This document shows positions 52,992 to 61,532 of a DNA stretch of 64,000 nt, piece after piece; position 1 is the first letter of the stretch, and each line of letters begins with the position of its first letter. Position numbers and translations under genes: made by a program. The DNA comes from Roseomonas elaeocarpi (GTDB taxonomy: Bacteria; Pseudomonadota; Alphaproteobacteria; Acetobacterales; Acetobacteraceae), in the NCBI RefSeq assembly GCF_042433915.1, contig NZ_JBHLUN010000001.1, positions 372,001-436,000 of the forward strand, in the 5' to 3' direction. Below the pieces are notes generated by a model. That model was not told the DNA's origin and did no database searches. It saw only the letters and a program-made list of their open reading frames with translations.

Positions 52992-53927
52992 TCAGCCCTG
53001 CTCGCCCAGCGAGGCGCGGAAGCGCGCGAAGCCTTCCGCGTCGGCGAAGGCCTTCTGAGTCCCAGGGCGGGTGATGGAATCCGCGGCATAGGCGGCGCCC
53101 TGGCGCATCGCCGCCGCCACGTCGTGCGAACGGACGTAGTGCTGCGCGAAGGCGCCGATAAAGGCGTCGCCGGCGCCGCTGGTGTCGTGCGGCCGCACGG
53201 GCACGGAAGGAATGTGGACGGTGGGGGCGCTGCTCACCAGGAGGGCGCCCTCGGCACCCAGCGTCACGATCACGGTGCGGATACCGCGAGACACCAGGCT
53301 GCGGGCCGCGGCCTCCGCCTGCTCCCGCGTGTCGGCCGGCATGCCGGTCAGGATGGTGAGCTCGGTCTGGTTGGGAACCAGGAAGGTGGCCTGAAGGATG
53401 CGCTCCACATCGAGCTCTGGCACCGCCGGCGCAGGGTTGAGCAGCACCTCGATGCCTTCGCGCGCCGCCCAGGCGACGGTGTAGTAGATGGTTTCCAACG
53501 GGATCTCGAGCTGGAGTAGGATCAGCCCACATTCCCGCAGGTCGGCCGCGGCCTCGTCCACGTCGGCGGGCAGCAGGTGGTCGTTGGCGCCCTTGACGAT
53601 CAGGATGCGGTTCTCGCCCGAAGGGTCCACGAAGATCGGCGCGACGCCGCTCTGCGTGCCCGGTACCGGGCGGACATGGCGCGCGTCGATGCCGACGGAG
53701 CGGAAGTTCTTGATCGTGCCTTCACCGAACAGGTCCTCGCCCACGCGGCTGACCAGCATGACGTCGGCGCCCAGGCGCGCGGCGGCAACGGCCTGGTTGG
53801 CGCCCTTGCCGCCGTGGCCCATGGAGAAGGAGGGTGCGGCCAGCGTTTCGCCGGCCTCGGGCATCCGGTCGGTATAGGTCACGAGGTCGACCATGTTGCT
53901 GCCGACCACGCCGATGCGCGTTTTCAT
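52992..53927 (-). CDS. rbsK: Ribokinase-like sugar kinase (PfkB family)
   Basis: A 311-residue cytoplasmic kinase. The N-terminal sugar-binding block is VGSNMVDLVTYTDRMPEAGE with GGKGANQAVAAARLGADVML, and the ATP/catalytic block is PHDTSGAGDAFIGAFAQHY with the base aspartate in DTSGAGD. Length equals typical RbsK (about 309). It is the last gene of the deoC-ABC operon and overlaps the DUF4432 gene by ATGA. With deoC upstream it may act as a deoxyribokinase rather than, or in addition to, a ribokinase. Confidence 0.92.
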   Translation of the reverse strand: MKTRIGVVGSNMVDLVTYTDRMPEAGETLAAPSFSMGHGGKGANQAVAAARLGADVMLVSRVGEDLFGEGTIKNFRSVGIDARHVRPVPGTQSGVAPIFVDPSGENRILIVKGANDHLLPADVDEAAADLRECGLILLQLEIPLETIYYTVAWAAREGIEVLLNPAPAVPELDVERILQATFLVPNQTELTILTGMPADTREQAEAAARSLVSRGIRTVIVTLGAEGALLVSSAPTVHIPSVPVRPHDTSGAGDAFIGAFAQHYVRSHDVAAAMRQGAAYAADSITRPGTQKAFADAEGFARFRASLGEQG

Positions 53928-55018
53928 GCGGCTCGTTCTCCCAGTGCGGCGATCTCCGCGGCCGTTCGCGTCATGGCATCCTGATCGAGGTATCCGGCGC
54001 GCAGCGTGAACGCCGCGCGCCCGTGCGGCGGCAGCACCCGGACGTTGCCCTTGCGTTTCTCCGCCGCGTAGCCCTCGGGTTCGCAGGTCGAGGGCAGGGC
54101 AAAGGCGGCAACCTTCTGGTCCGGGTCGTTCAGCACCCAGCGCACCGTGTGCGGAAAGCTCGCCGGCGCGTAGCGCATCGCGAAGCCGTCGCCGCCCGGC
54201 CGTTGCAGCGCGAGCGTCGTGTCACCCGCCGCGTCGGTGTCGAGGCCGCGCAGGTAGAAGACCTGCTCCGGATCGTAGAGCGCGGGTTCGTGCAGGACCT
54301 CCATGCGGGCCGGGTCCCCGGCCAGCGCGTCGATCAGCGCGAGGTAGTCGGGGTTGGGCTCGACATGCGCGGGCACGGCGCGGCGTACCGCGGTGCGATC
54401 AGGCGTGAAGGGCGCGGGCTGGAGGAAGCGCCCGTCGGCCACGAAGCGGAAGTTCACGTGGCACATGTACATCAGCTCCATCGGCTTGCCGGAGCGGTTC
54501 TCCACCGCGAGGCCGATGTCGAAGAGCGTGCTGCCCGGCCGCAGCGTGACCGAGGGCTGCGCCAGGTAGTGCGCGCCGAAACCCATCACGTGATCGCGGG
54601 CGCTGACCACGCGCAGGCTGGGGCCTTCCGCGTCCTCATCCAGTTCGAGCCAGGCGTGGTCCATCGCGGCGCAGGGGAACTCGCCATGCGCCGGGTGGGT
54701 GTCCTCCGCGGCAGGGACGCCGTTGCGCAGGATGCCGCTGTGGAAGGCGAAGCAGCCATAGGTCTCGGCGATGGTGGTGGCCGGGCGGGGGGCGTCGAAG
54801 CCGCTCTCCATCGCGAGCTCCACGCCGTCGAAGCGGGCGGACCAGACCATGCCGCCCATCCAGGGCAGCACCACGACCTCACCCCGCGTGTTCGCCAGGC
54901 GCAGCGCCGGGATGCCGGTGCGGAAGCGGAACAGCGTGGCCGAGAGTTCACCCACGCGGAGGATTTCGCGCGAGGTCTCATTGGCCAGGCCGGGAAAGAG
55001 GGGGATCGTCGCGATCAT
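53924..55018 (-). CDS. DUF4432 family protein (aldose-1-epimerase-like fold)
   Basis: A 364-residue soluble protein. Features such as RLANTRGEVVVLPWMGGMVW, YMCHVNFRF and LPPHGRAAFTLRAGYLD resemble the galactose-mutarotase-like superfamily to which DUF4432 belongs. It lies inside a pentose catabolic operon, overlapping both neighbours by four bases, so it likely acts on the imported sugar's anomer or as an isomerase. No catalytic assignment can be made from sequence alone. Confidence 0.82.
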   Translation of the reverse strand: MIATIPLFPGLANETSREILRVGELSATLFRFRTGIPALRLANTRGEVVVLPWMGGMVWSARFDGVELAMESGFDAPRPATTIAETYGCFAFHSGILRNGVPAAEDTHPAHGEFPCAAMDHAWLELDEDAEGPSLRVVSARDHVMGFGAHYLAQPSVTLRPGSTLFDIGLAVENRSGKPMELMYMCHVNFRFVADGRFLQPAPFTPDRTAVRRAVPAHVEPNPDYLALIDALAGDPARMEVLHEPALYDPEQVFYLRGLDTDAAGDTTLALQRPGGDGFAMRYAPASFPHTVRWVLNDPDQKVAAFALPSTCEPEGYAAEKRKGNVRVLPPHGRAAFTLRAGYLDQDAMTRTAAEIAALGERAA

Positions 55019-56010
55019 CAGCGCACCCGGTTCCGCCAGGCGGCGAGCGCGATCGAGAGGAGCAGGAAGCCGCCCCAGATCAGGTCCACCAGGAAGTTCG
55101 AGAAGCGCATCATCTGCAGGCCCGAGGACAGCAGCATCAGCGCCACCAGCGCCAGCCCGACGCCCACCACGCTGCCGCGCCCGCCGGCCGGGTTGGTGCC
55201 CGCCAGCACCGAGATCAGCACGGCCTGGAGCAGGTAGCTCACGCCGTAGTCCGACTTCGCCGCGTTGGTGCGGCCCGAGAGCAGGATGCCGGCGATGCTG
55301 GCGAGCACCCCGGTCAGCACGTAGGAAAAGAACACCGTCCGCCCGGTGCGAAGCCCCGCGAAGGCCGCGGCGCGTGGGTTGGTGCCGATCAGCGCCAGCT
55401 CGATGCCGAAGGCGGTGCGGGCCAGGATGAACCACACCGCGGCGCCGGCCAGGAGGAACACGATCAGCGGCACCGCGATGCCGAAGGCCGTGCCGTTGCC
55501 GATCTGGCCCCAGAGCGCCGGGAAGCCCACCACCGCCGGCCCGCCGGTCAGCACGAGGCAGATGCCGGTGAAGACCTGGCCCGTGCCGATCGTGGCCAGG
55601 ATCGGCGTCACGCGGCCGCGCGTCACCAGGAAGCCGTTGATCGCCCCGGCCACGAGGCCGGTGCCCAGCGCGATGCCGATGCCGGAGGCCACCAGGGGCC
55701 AAGGCAGGTTCACGAGGTCCGGCCCGCGCGGCGCGCCGACGGAGTGGAAGAACAGCCCGGCCAGGATGCAGCTCAGGTTGGCGATGCCGATCACCGACAG
55801 GTCGATGCCGCCGGTCAGCATCGCCACCATCATCGCGATGGCGAGCAGCCCGAGCTCCGGCGCCACGAAGGTGAGGGATTCGAAGACGTAGGGGCGCAGG
55901 AACCGGTCCGGGTTCAGCGCCGCCATGCCCGCGAAGATCACCACCGTCAGCAGCAGCAGCTGAAGGAGGTTGGTGTCGAAGCGGCGCAGGCGCTGCGCGA
56001 GGGCACTCAT
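55018..56010 (-). CDS. Ribose-type ABC transporter permease (RbsC family), second copy
   Basis: A 330-residue inner-membrane permease of the CUT2 branch, with eight to ten segments. GLLAIAMMVAMLTGGIDLSV is the usual N-terminal CUT2 block and GTNPRAAAFAGLRTGRT the cytoplasmic coupling region. It follows the first permease after 14 bases, and its stop overlaps the DUF4432 start. Two different RbsC-type permeases make a heterodimer, as in LsrC/LsrD and rhamnose systems. Confidence 0.94.
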   Translation of the reverse strand: MSALAQRLRRFDTNLLQLLLLTVVIFAGMAALNPDRFLRPYVFESLTFVAPELGLLAIAMMVAMLTGGIDLSVIGIANLSCILAGLFFHSVGAPRGPDLVNLPWPLVASGIGIALGTGLVAGAINGFLVTRGRVTPILATIGTGQVFTGICLVLTGGPAVVGFPALWGQIGNGTAFGIAVPLIVFLLAGAAVWFILARTAFGIELALIGTNPRAAAFAGLRTGRTVFFSYVLTGVLASIAGILLSGRTNAAKSDYGVSYLLQAVLISVLAGTNPAGGRGSVVGVGLALVALMLLSSGLQMMRFSNFLVDLIWGGFLLLSIALAAWRNRVR

Positions 56011-56024
56011 GCGGTTGGCTCCCT

Positions 56025-57068
56025 TCAGGCCAGGCGCTTGCGGTCGCGCCAGGCGGTGGCCGCGGTCGCCGCGATCACGATCAGCCCCACCACGACGCGC
56101 TGCCAGGTGGTGTCTACCCCTAAGATGATCAGGCTGTTGGTGATCACCACCAGCGTCAGCCCGCCCAGCACCGTGCCGATCACGCTGCCCCGCCCGCCGA
56201 AGATGGAGGCGCCGCCCAGCACCACCGCCGCGATCACGTCGAGCTCCAGCCCTACCATGTCGCGCGGGTTGGCGGTCCAGATCATCGCGCCGTGCAGGAG
56301 GCCGGCGAAGCCCGCCAGCGCGCCGGCCAGGCCGTAGATGAAGAAGGTGGTACGGCGGACGTTGAAGCCGACGCGCCGCGCCGCTTCCTCGCCGCCGCCC
56401 AGCGCGTAGATGGAGCGGCCCATCATGGTGTGGCGCAGCATCAGGTGCACCAGCACCGCGATGGCGGCGTAGACCAGCACCATGGAGGACAAGCCGGCGG
56501 TGGAGCCGTCGCCTTGCGTGACGTGGAGGAACTCGCCGCGGGCGAAGTTGATCAGCAGCGGTGGCATCTGGTCGATGTTGATCTGGCTGGTGCCGACCAC
56601 GCCCAGGATGAAGCCGCGCACCGCCGTGCCGGTGCCCAGCGTCACGATCAGCGGGATCATCCGGAAGTAGTAGACGAACACCGCGTTCACGAGGCCGAGC
56701 CCGGTGCCGATCGCGGTGGCCATCAGGAAGGGCAGCAGCACGCCGTCGAAGCCCCAGGCGATCATCGCCTTGACCGTCAGGTACATGGCGGCGATGGCGA
56801 AGGCCGGGAAGCTCACGTCGATGCCGCCCGACAGCATCACCATCATCACCGCCAGCCCCAGGATGCCGGTGATGACCGAGGCGCGCAGCAGGCTGAACAG
56901 GTTGGCCGGCTGCCAGAAGACCGGGTTGATCGTGCCGATGACGACCACGGCCACGAGGAGGACGGCGGCCACCATCAGCTCCGGATAACGGCGCAGTGCC
57001 AGGGCGAGTCCGCCGGTGGCGGTGGTGGGCGCGGGGGTGCCCGTGGGGGTTCCCGTGGTGGTGCTCAT
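56025..57068 (-). CDS. Ribose-type ABC transporter permease (RbsC family), first copy
   Basis: A 347-residue CUT2 permease with a proline/threonine-rich cytoplasmic N-terminus. The CUT2 block reads ILGLAVMMVMLSGGIDVSFP and the coupling region ALGGGEEAARRVGFNVRRTT. The start lies inside the ATPase stop (ATGA). It pairs with the 55018-56010 product. Confidence 0.94.
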   Translation of the reverse strand: MSTTTGTPTGTPAPTTATGGLALALRRYPELMVAAVLLVAVVVIGTINPVFWQPANLFSLLRASVITGILGLAVMMVMLSGGIDVSFPAFAIAAMYLTVKAMIAWGFDGVLLPFLMATAIGTGLGLVNAVFVYYFRMIPLIVTLGTGTAVRGFILGVVGTSQINIDQMPPLLINFARGEFLHVTQGDGSTAGLSSMVLVYAAIAVLVHLMLRHTMMGRSIYALGGGEEAARRVGFNVRRTTFFIYGLAGALAGFAGLLHGAMIWTANPRDMVGLELDVIAAVVLGGASIFGGRGSVIGTVLGGLTLVVITNSLIILGVDTTWQRVVVGLIVIAATAATAWRDRKRLA

Positions 57069-58561
57069 GCCAGGGCTCCCAGCTGCTCGGCCAGCGCGGC
57101 CTCGCTCGTGTGTTCCACCGGCGTATCGGACACCACGCGGCCGCGGTGCAGCACCAGGATGCGGTTGCAGTTGTCCACCAGCTCCGGCAGGTCGTCGGAG
57201 ATCATCAGCACTCCCAGGCCGCGCGCGCGGGCGAGTTCACGGATCTTGCGATGGATGCCGGCCTTGGAGCCGACATCGACGCCCACGGTGGGGCCGTTGA
57301 GGATCAAGAGGCGCGGGTCGTTCAGCAGCCAGCGGCCGATCACCACGCGCTGGGCGTTGCCGCCCGAGAGCTGCGTCACCGGCCGGTCGCCGGTGGGCGT
57401 GGCGATGGCCATCTCGCGGATCATGCCCGCGGCCTCGCGCGCCGCCTGGCCCCAGCGGATGACGCCGCCCTGGCTGAGCCGCGCATGCGACGTCGCCAGC
57501 ATGTTGCGGTCGATGGTCTGCGTCAGGAACAGCCCTTCGGTCAGCCGGTCCTCCGGCACGTAGGCGATGCCGTGGCGGATGGCGTCCTGCACGCTGTTCA
57601 GCCGCACGGGGCGGCCGTCGATGCGGACCTCGCCCGCGTGGCCGGGCTTCATGCCGAACAGGGCCAGCGCCAGCTCCGTGCGGCCGGAGCCGAGCAGGCC
57701 GGAGATGCCCACGATCTCGCCCGGCATCACCCGCAGCGACACGTCGTCGAGCTGCCCGGGAACGGTGAGGTTGGAGACCTCCAGCAGCGGCGCGGCGCCG
57801 GGCGTGGCTTCCCAGCGATAGGGTTCGGGCGCGATTTCCTGCCCCGTCATGGCACGGGTGATCGCGGCCTCGTCGAAGTCGCGGATGGGACCGGCGGCCA
57901 CCACGCGGCCGGAGCGGATCACCGTCAGCCGCTCGCTGATTTCCAGCATCTCGCGCATCTTGTGGGACACGAACAGCACGGCGATGCCGCGGCTCTGGAT
58001 GTCGCGCACCACGCGGAACAGCGCCTCGACCTCCCGGCCCGTCAGCGCGGTGGTTGGCTCATCCATGATCAGGAGGCGCGGGTCGGACATCAGCGCGCGG
58101 GCAATGGCGACCAGTTGCTTGCCGGCGGTGGGCAGGGTTTCCACCGGCGCGTCGAGGTCGAGCTCCACGCCCAGCTTGCGCACCGCTTCCGCCGCGATGC
58201 GGCGCACGCGGCCCCAGCGCACCAGCTTGCGGCCTTCCTGCAGCTCGGTGCTCAGCGCCAGGTTCTCGGCCACCGACAGGTTCGGGAAGAGCGAGAAGTC
58301 CTGGTAGATCACCTGAACGCCGTGGGCGATGGCGGTGCGGGGCGTCATGCCCTCGACGCGCTGCCCATCGATCAGGACCTCGCCCTGGTCGGGCTGCCAC
58401 ACGCCGGAGATCACCTTGATCAGCGTGGACTTGCCCGAGCCGTTCTCGCCGGCCAGGCAGTGGATCTCGCCCCGACCGATCGCGAGGGACACGTCATCCA
58501 GCGCGCGCACGGCGCCGAAGCTCTTGCCGATATGGCGCAGGTCGATCAGCGGAGCGGTCAT
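57065..58561 (-). CDS. Ribose-type ABC transporter ATPase with two nucleotide-binding domains (RbsA/LsrA family)
   Basis: A 498-residue cytoplasmic double ATPase. The first domain has Walker A GENGSGKST (about 39-47) and Walker B LLIMDEPTTALT; the second has a degenerate Walker A (GLLGSGRTELALALFG), signature LSGGNAQRVVIGRWL and LLILNGPTVGVDVG, where the usual DEPT is changed to NGPT. Signature of domain one reads LPTAGKQLVAIARAL. It is 92 bases from the binding-protein gene, across a hairpin, and overlaps the first permease. Confidence 0.95.
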   Translation of the reverse strand: MTAPLIDLRHIGKSFGAVRALDDVSLAIGRGEIHCLAGENGSGKSTLIKVISGVWQPDQGEVLIDGQRVEGMTPRTAIAHGVQVIYQDFSLFPNLSVAENLALSTELQEGRKLVRWGRVRRIAAEAVRKLGVELDLDAPVETLPTAGKQLVAIARALMSDPRLLIMDEPTTALTGREVEALFRVVRDIQSRGIAVLFVSHKMREMLEISERLTVIRSGRVVAAGPIRDFDEAAITRAMTGQEIAPEPYRWEATPGAAPLLEVSNLTVPGQLDDVSLRVMPGEIVGISGLLGSGRTELALALFGMKPGHAGEVRIDGRPVRLNSVQDAIRHGIAYVPEDRLTEGLFLTQTIDRNMLATSHARLSQGGVIRWGQAAREAAGMIREMAIATPTGDRPVTQLSGGNAQRVVIGRWLLNDPRLLILNGPTVGVDVGSKAGIHRKIRELARARGLGVLMISDDLPELVDNCNRILVLHRGRVVSDTPVEHTSEAALAEQLGALA

Positions 58562-58566
58562 GCGAA

Positions 58567-58628
58567 CCCGAAACAGTGAAGCCCGAAACAGTAAAGAAGG
58601 CCGGGGCGGCGCCTATGCCACCCCGGCC
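58567..58628 (-). other. 15-bp direct repeat and hairpin between binding-protein and ATPase genes
   Basis: Two units, CCCGAAACAGTGAAG and CCCGAAACAGTAAAG, are adjacent at 58567-58596. Next, on the minus-strand transcript, 58599-58628 folds into a 12-bp stem with one G-U pair and a 6-base loop. It lies 25 bases past the binding-protein stop, a place where such hairpins raise binding-protein levels over membrane parts. Confidence 0.65.
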
Positions 58629-58653
58629 GGAAAAACGCGGCGCCGGCGCCGTG

Positions 58654-59718
58654 TCAGAAGTTGTACTGCGCCATGTTGTCCTTGGTGACGCCGACCCAGC
58701 CCTGGCCCACCAGCACGTTGGGCTTCTTGGCATCGGGCGCCTGCAGGCTGTTGTAGCCCGCCAGCCCGAGGTCGAGGCCTGGCTTGATGTCCTTCTTGGC
58801 CAGCGCCATCACCGCCAGGATGTTCATGGCGTAGCCGGCCACCGCCGGGTCCCAGAACTGGATGTAGTTCACGTCGCCGTTGCGCAGGTACTGGCCCGCC
58901 ACCGAGACCAGCCCGGTGCCCGAGAAGAACAGCTTGCCCTTGAGGTTGCGCTCCGCGATCAGGCGACCCGCACCGGCCGAGGTCGGCATCGGCGCGCCCA
59001 CGATCCCCTTGAGGTCCGGATAGGCGGTGAGAACTTCCTTGAGCTTGTTGTAGTCGGTGGTGGCGTCGTCGTAGGTCTCGATGCGCCGCGTCACCTCCTG
59101 CATCTTGGGGAAGTGCTCCTTCTGGTAGGCGACGGCGCCGTCGATCCATTCCATCTGCGACTGCGAGGTCAGCGAGCCCACGGTGGCGACGTACTTGCCC
59201 TCGCCACCCATGTCGCGGCCCAGCACTTCCATCAGCTTGGCGCCGTAGGCGTGGTTGTCGAAGGCCTCGATGTCGTAGTCGATGTTGGTGAGGCCCGACG
59301 CCTCGTGGGAAATGACCACGATGCCCTGGTTGCGCGCCTTCTGCAGCACCGGCTCCACCGCCTCGACCGAAAAGGGCACGATGCAGATCGCGTCCACGCC
59401 CTGGGCGATCAGGCTTTCCACCAGCTGCACCTGCGCCGCGGCATCGGCCTGGCTGGGGCCCACCATCCAGGTGTCGTGGCCCTGGTCCTTGCCGAACTGG
59501 GTGACACCGACCCGCATCCGGTCGAACCAGGCGATGCCGTCCACCTTCACCACGGTGGCGATGGTGCGCTTCTTGCCCGCCTTGGCGTTGATGTCGGCCG
59601 ACACCTTGCTGGCGTCGACGGCCGCCGAGGCTTGCGCCCAGGCGGGAAGGCCCGTGCCGGTGGCCAGGAGGGCCGCCGCGGAAAGGGCGCCGAAGGAGCG
59701 CCTGCTGATACCGGTCAT
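58654..59718 (-). CDS. Ribose/AI-2-type ABC transporter substrate-binding protein (CUT2, RhaS/LsrB-like)
   Basis: A 354-residue periplasmic protein. The signal MTGISRRSFGALSAAALL (twin-arginine-like) ends near LPAWAQA. Mature features AQVQLVESLIAQGVDAICIV, PVLQKARNQGIVVISHEAS and YIQFWDPAVAGYAMNILAVM are of the periplasmic-binding (type 1) fold and recall the rhamnose/LsrB group. The position of AI-2 contacts known from LsrB is not clearly kept, so a sugar ligand is more likely. It is second in the operon, 26 bases after deoC. Confidence 0.93.
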   Translation of the reverse strand: MTGISRRSFGALSAAALLATGTGLPAWAQASAAVDASKVSADINAKAGKKRTIATVVKVDGIAWFDRMRVGVTQFGKDQGHDTWMVGPSQADAAAQVQLVESLIAQGVDAICIVPFSVEAVEPVLQKARNQGIVVISHEASGLTNIDYDIEAFDNHAYGAKLMEVLGRDMGGEGKYVATVGSLTSQSQMEWIDGAVAYQKEHFPKMQEVTRRIETYDDATTDYNKLKEVLTAYPDLKGIVGAPMPTSAGAGRLIAERNLKGKLFFSGTGLVSVAGQYLRNGDVNYIQFWDPAVAGYAMNILAVMALAKKDIKPGLDLGLAGYNSLQAPDAKKPNVLVGQGWVGVTKDNMAQYNF

Positions 59719-59744
59719 GATCTTGCTTTCCTCCCGATGGTTGC

Positions 59745-60443
59745 TCAGTAGCCGCTCTTGGCCGCGGGCGCGCCGGTGACCAGCGCCACGCCGGAACTCG
59801 CGCCGATGCGGGTGGCGCCGGCAGCGATCAGCGCCTGCGCCGCGTCCCAGCTCCGCACCCCGCCCGAGGCCTTAACACCCAGCGCCGGCCCCACGACCTC
59901 GCGCATCAGCGCGATGTCGGCCACCGTGGCACCGCCGGTGGAAAATCCGGTGGAGGTCTTCACGAAATCCGCACCGGCCTCCACCGCCAGGCGGCAGGCG
60001 GTGCGCTTTTCCTCGTCGGTCAGCAGGCAGGTCTCGATGATGACCTTGAGCACCTGGCCCCTGCAGGCGGCGCGCACGGCGGCGATGTCGTCGCGCACCG
60101 CGTCCAGCTGCCCGTCCTTCAGGGCGCCGATGTTGATCACCATGTCGATCTCGTCGGCGCCGTCGCGCACCGCGGCCGCGGTCTCGGCGGCCTTGATCTC
60201 GGGCAGGGCGGCACCCAGCGGGAAGCCCACCACCGAGCAGGTCTTCACGCCGCTGCCCTCGAGCGCCGCGGCCACGGTGGCGACGTTCACCGGATTCACG
60301 CAGACCGAGCAGAAGCGGTGCTCGCGCGCCTCGTCGCACCAGCGGCGCAACTCGGCGGCGGTGGCGTCGGGCTTCAGCAGCGTGTGGTCGATCAGGGCGG
60401 CCAGCGCGGCAGCGTCGGCGGGCGGGGTGGCGGTGGCTGTCAC
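59745..60443 (-). CDS. deoC: Deoxyribose-phosphate aldolase
   Basis: A 232-residue class I aldolase splitting 2-deoxyribose-5-phosphate to glyceraldehyde-3-phosphate and acetaldehyde. Schiff-base Lys162 is in DFVKTSTGFSTGGAT, Asp100 in GADEIDMVINIGALKDG, and a second lysine in VLKVIIETCLLTDEEK. The GTG start at 60441-60443 is chosen because family sequence begins at once (LIDHTLLKPDAT) and AGGGAA lies upstream; a longer frame runs on without homology. It is the first gene of the operon, divergent from the DeoR gene. Confidence 0.95.
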   Translation of the reverse strand: MTATATPPADAAALAALIDHTLLKPDATAAELRRWCDEAREHRFCSVCVNPVNVATVAAALEGSGVKTCSVVGFPLGAALPEIKAAETAAAVRDGADEIDMVINIGALKDGQLDAVRDDIAAVRAACRGQVLKVIIETCLLTDEEKRTACRLAVEAGADFVKTSTGFSTGGATVADIALMREVVGPALGVKASGGVRSWDAAQALIAAGATRIGASSGVALVTGAPAAKSGY

Positions 60444-60551
60444 GGCGGCAAATTCCCTGAGGGGGTTCCCCTGGGGGTTCGTGGAAGCCCGGAACGGGAT
60501 TAAACCCCCCGCGGCTGCCGTTGACCCCCGATGTGTTAGTCTTTTAACTGT

Positions 60552-60567
60552 TGTGACAAACGTCACA
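60552..60567. promoter_or_regulatory. Inverted repeat in the divergent deoC/deoR-type promoter
   Basis: TGTGAC and GTCACA are perfect arms around AAAC, in an AT-richer stretch that also holds GTTAGTCTTTTAAC just left of it. It lies 109 bases before the deoC start and 47 before the regulator ATG. A DeoR-family site, or a CRP-like one, is likely; the half-site TGTGA also fits CRP. Confidence 0.6.
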
Positions 60568-60613
60568 TTAACCGGCCGCGCCGTCAAGCGGACCGTCGTG
60601 CAGGGGAGTGGGA

Positions 60614-61486
60614 ATGTCGGGTGTGGAGGGGCCGGGACTGGTGAGCGCCCGGCGCAACGCCCGGCTAGCCCAGCTGCACGACCTCCTCCGTCGCGGCGGG
60701 CCGACCCGGCTGCGCGAGGCCGCCACCGCGCTGGGCGTGTCCTCCATGACGCTGCGCCGCGACCTTGCCGCGCCTGGCCAGCCCTTCGTGCTGCTGGGCG
60801 GCCACGTCCTGCCGCTGCCGGGGGATACCCTCTCGGGGGAGGTCCCGCCAAGTGAGGGCTGGGCGGGCGAAACCCCGCCGGGCGAGGGCAGCCACCGCGC
60901 CCGCTACGTGCTGGAGCACGAGCAGGACACCCATGCCGAAGGCAAGCGCCGCGCCGCGCGCCACGCCGCCGCGCTGGTGCACGAGGGCGATACGATCTTC
61001 ATCGACTGCGGCACCACCACGCCGCACCTGGCCGAGGCGCTGCCGCCCGGCATCCCGCTGACGGTGCTGTGCTACGCGCTGAACGTCGCGGCGATCCTGA
61101 GCCGCCGGCCGCGGACGCAGCTGATCCTGCTGGGCGGGCTGTTCCACCCGGCCTCGGCGAGCTTCGCATCCGAGGAAGCGCTGAACACGCTGCGCCGCCT
61201 GCGGATCAACACGGCCTTTATCTCGGCCGGCGGCGTCCATGCCATGCGCGGCGTCACCTGCACCAATTTCCACGAGGTCGCGGTGAAGCAGGTGGCGATG
61301 GGCTCCGCCGCCCGTTCCGTGCTGGTGGTGGACAGCAGCAAGTTCGGCCGGCTGCGCCCTGCCTTCTTCGCGCCCGTCGCCGCCTTCGAGCGCGTGGTGG
61401 CCAACCCGCCGGTGCGGCCCCGCGTGGCGACGCTGCTGCACGAGGCCGGCAGCCGGCTCGACCTCGCGGCGGGCGGGGAAGCATGA
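60614..61486 (+). CDS. DeoR-family transcriptional regulator
   Basis: A 290-residue repressor. The N-terminal winged helix shows RLAQLHDLLRRGGPTRLREA and ALGVSSMTLRRDLA, and the ligand domain has DTIFIDCGTTTPHLAEAL (the sugar-phosphate-binding D-GTT pattern) with LILLGGLFHPASASFASEEA and FISAGGVH. A glycine/proline-rich linker at about 70-93 is longer than usual. The ATG at 60614 has GGGGAGTGG before it. It precedes the FGGY kinase by 46 bases and faces the deoC operon, the expected target. Confidence 0.94.
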   Translation: MSGVEGPGLVSARRNARLAQLHDLLRRGGPTRLREAATALGVSSMTLRRDLAAPGQPFVLLGGHVLPLPGDTLSGEVPPSEGWAGETPPGEGSHRARYVLEHEQDTHAEGKRRAARHAAALVHEGDTIFIDCGTTTPHLAEALPPGIPLTVLCYALNVAAILSRRPRTQLILLGGLFHPASASFASEEALNTLRRLRINTAFISAGGVHAMRGVTCTNFHEVAVKQVAMGSAARSVLVVDSSKFGRLRPAFFAPVAAFERVVANPPVRPRVATLLHEAGSRLDLAAGGEA

Positions 61487-61532
61487 GCGGTGCCGGGCAC
61501 TTCCCGAACATCACCCAAGGAAAGCGAACGCG

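Noticed and set aside
58654..59718. Direct assignment of the binding protein as an AI-2 receptor (LsrB)
   Set aside because: The overall fold matches, but I cannot see a clear match to the AI-2 contact residues, and the locus has deoC and DeoR rather than lsrF and lsrR.
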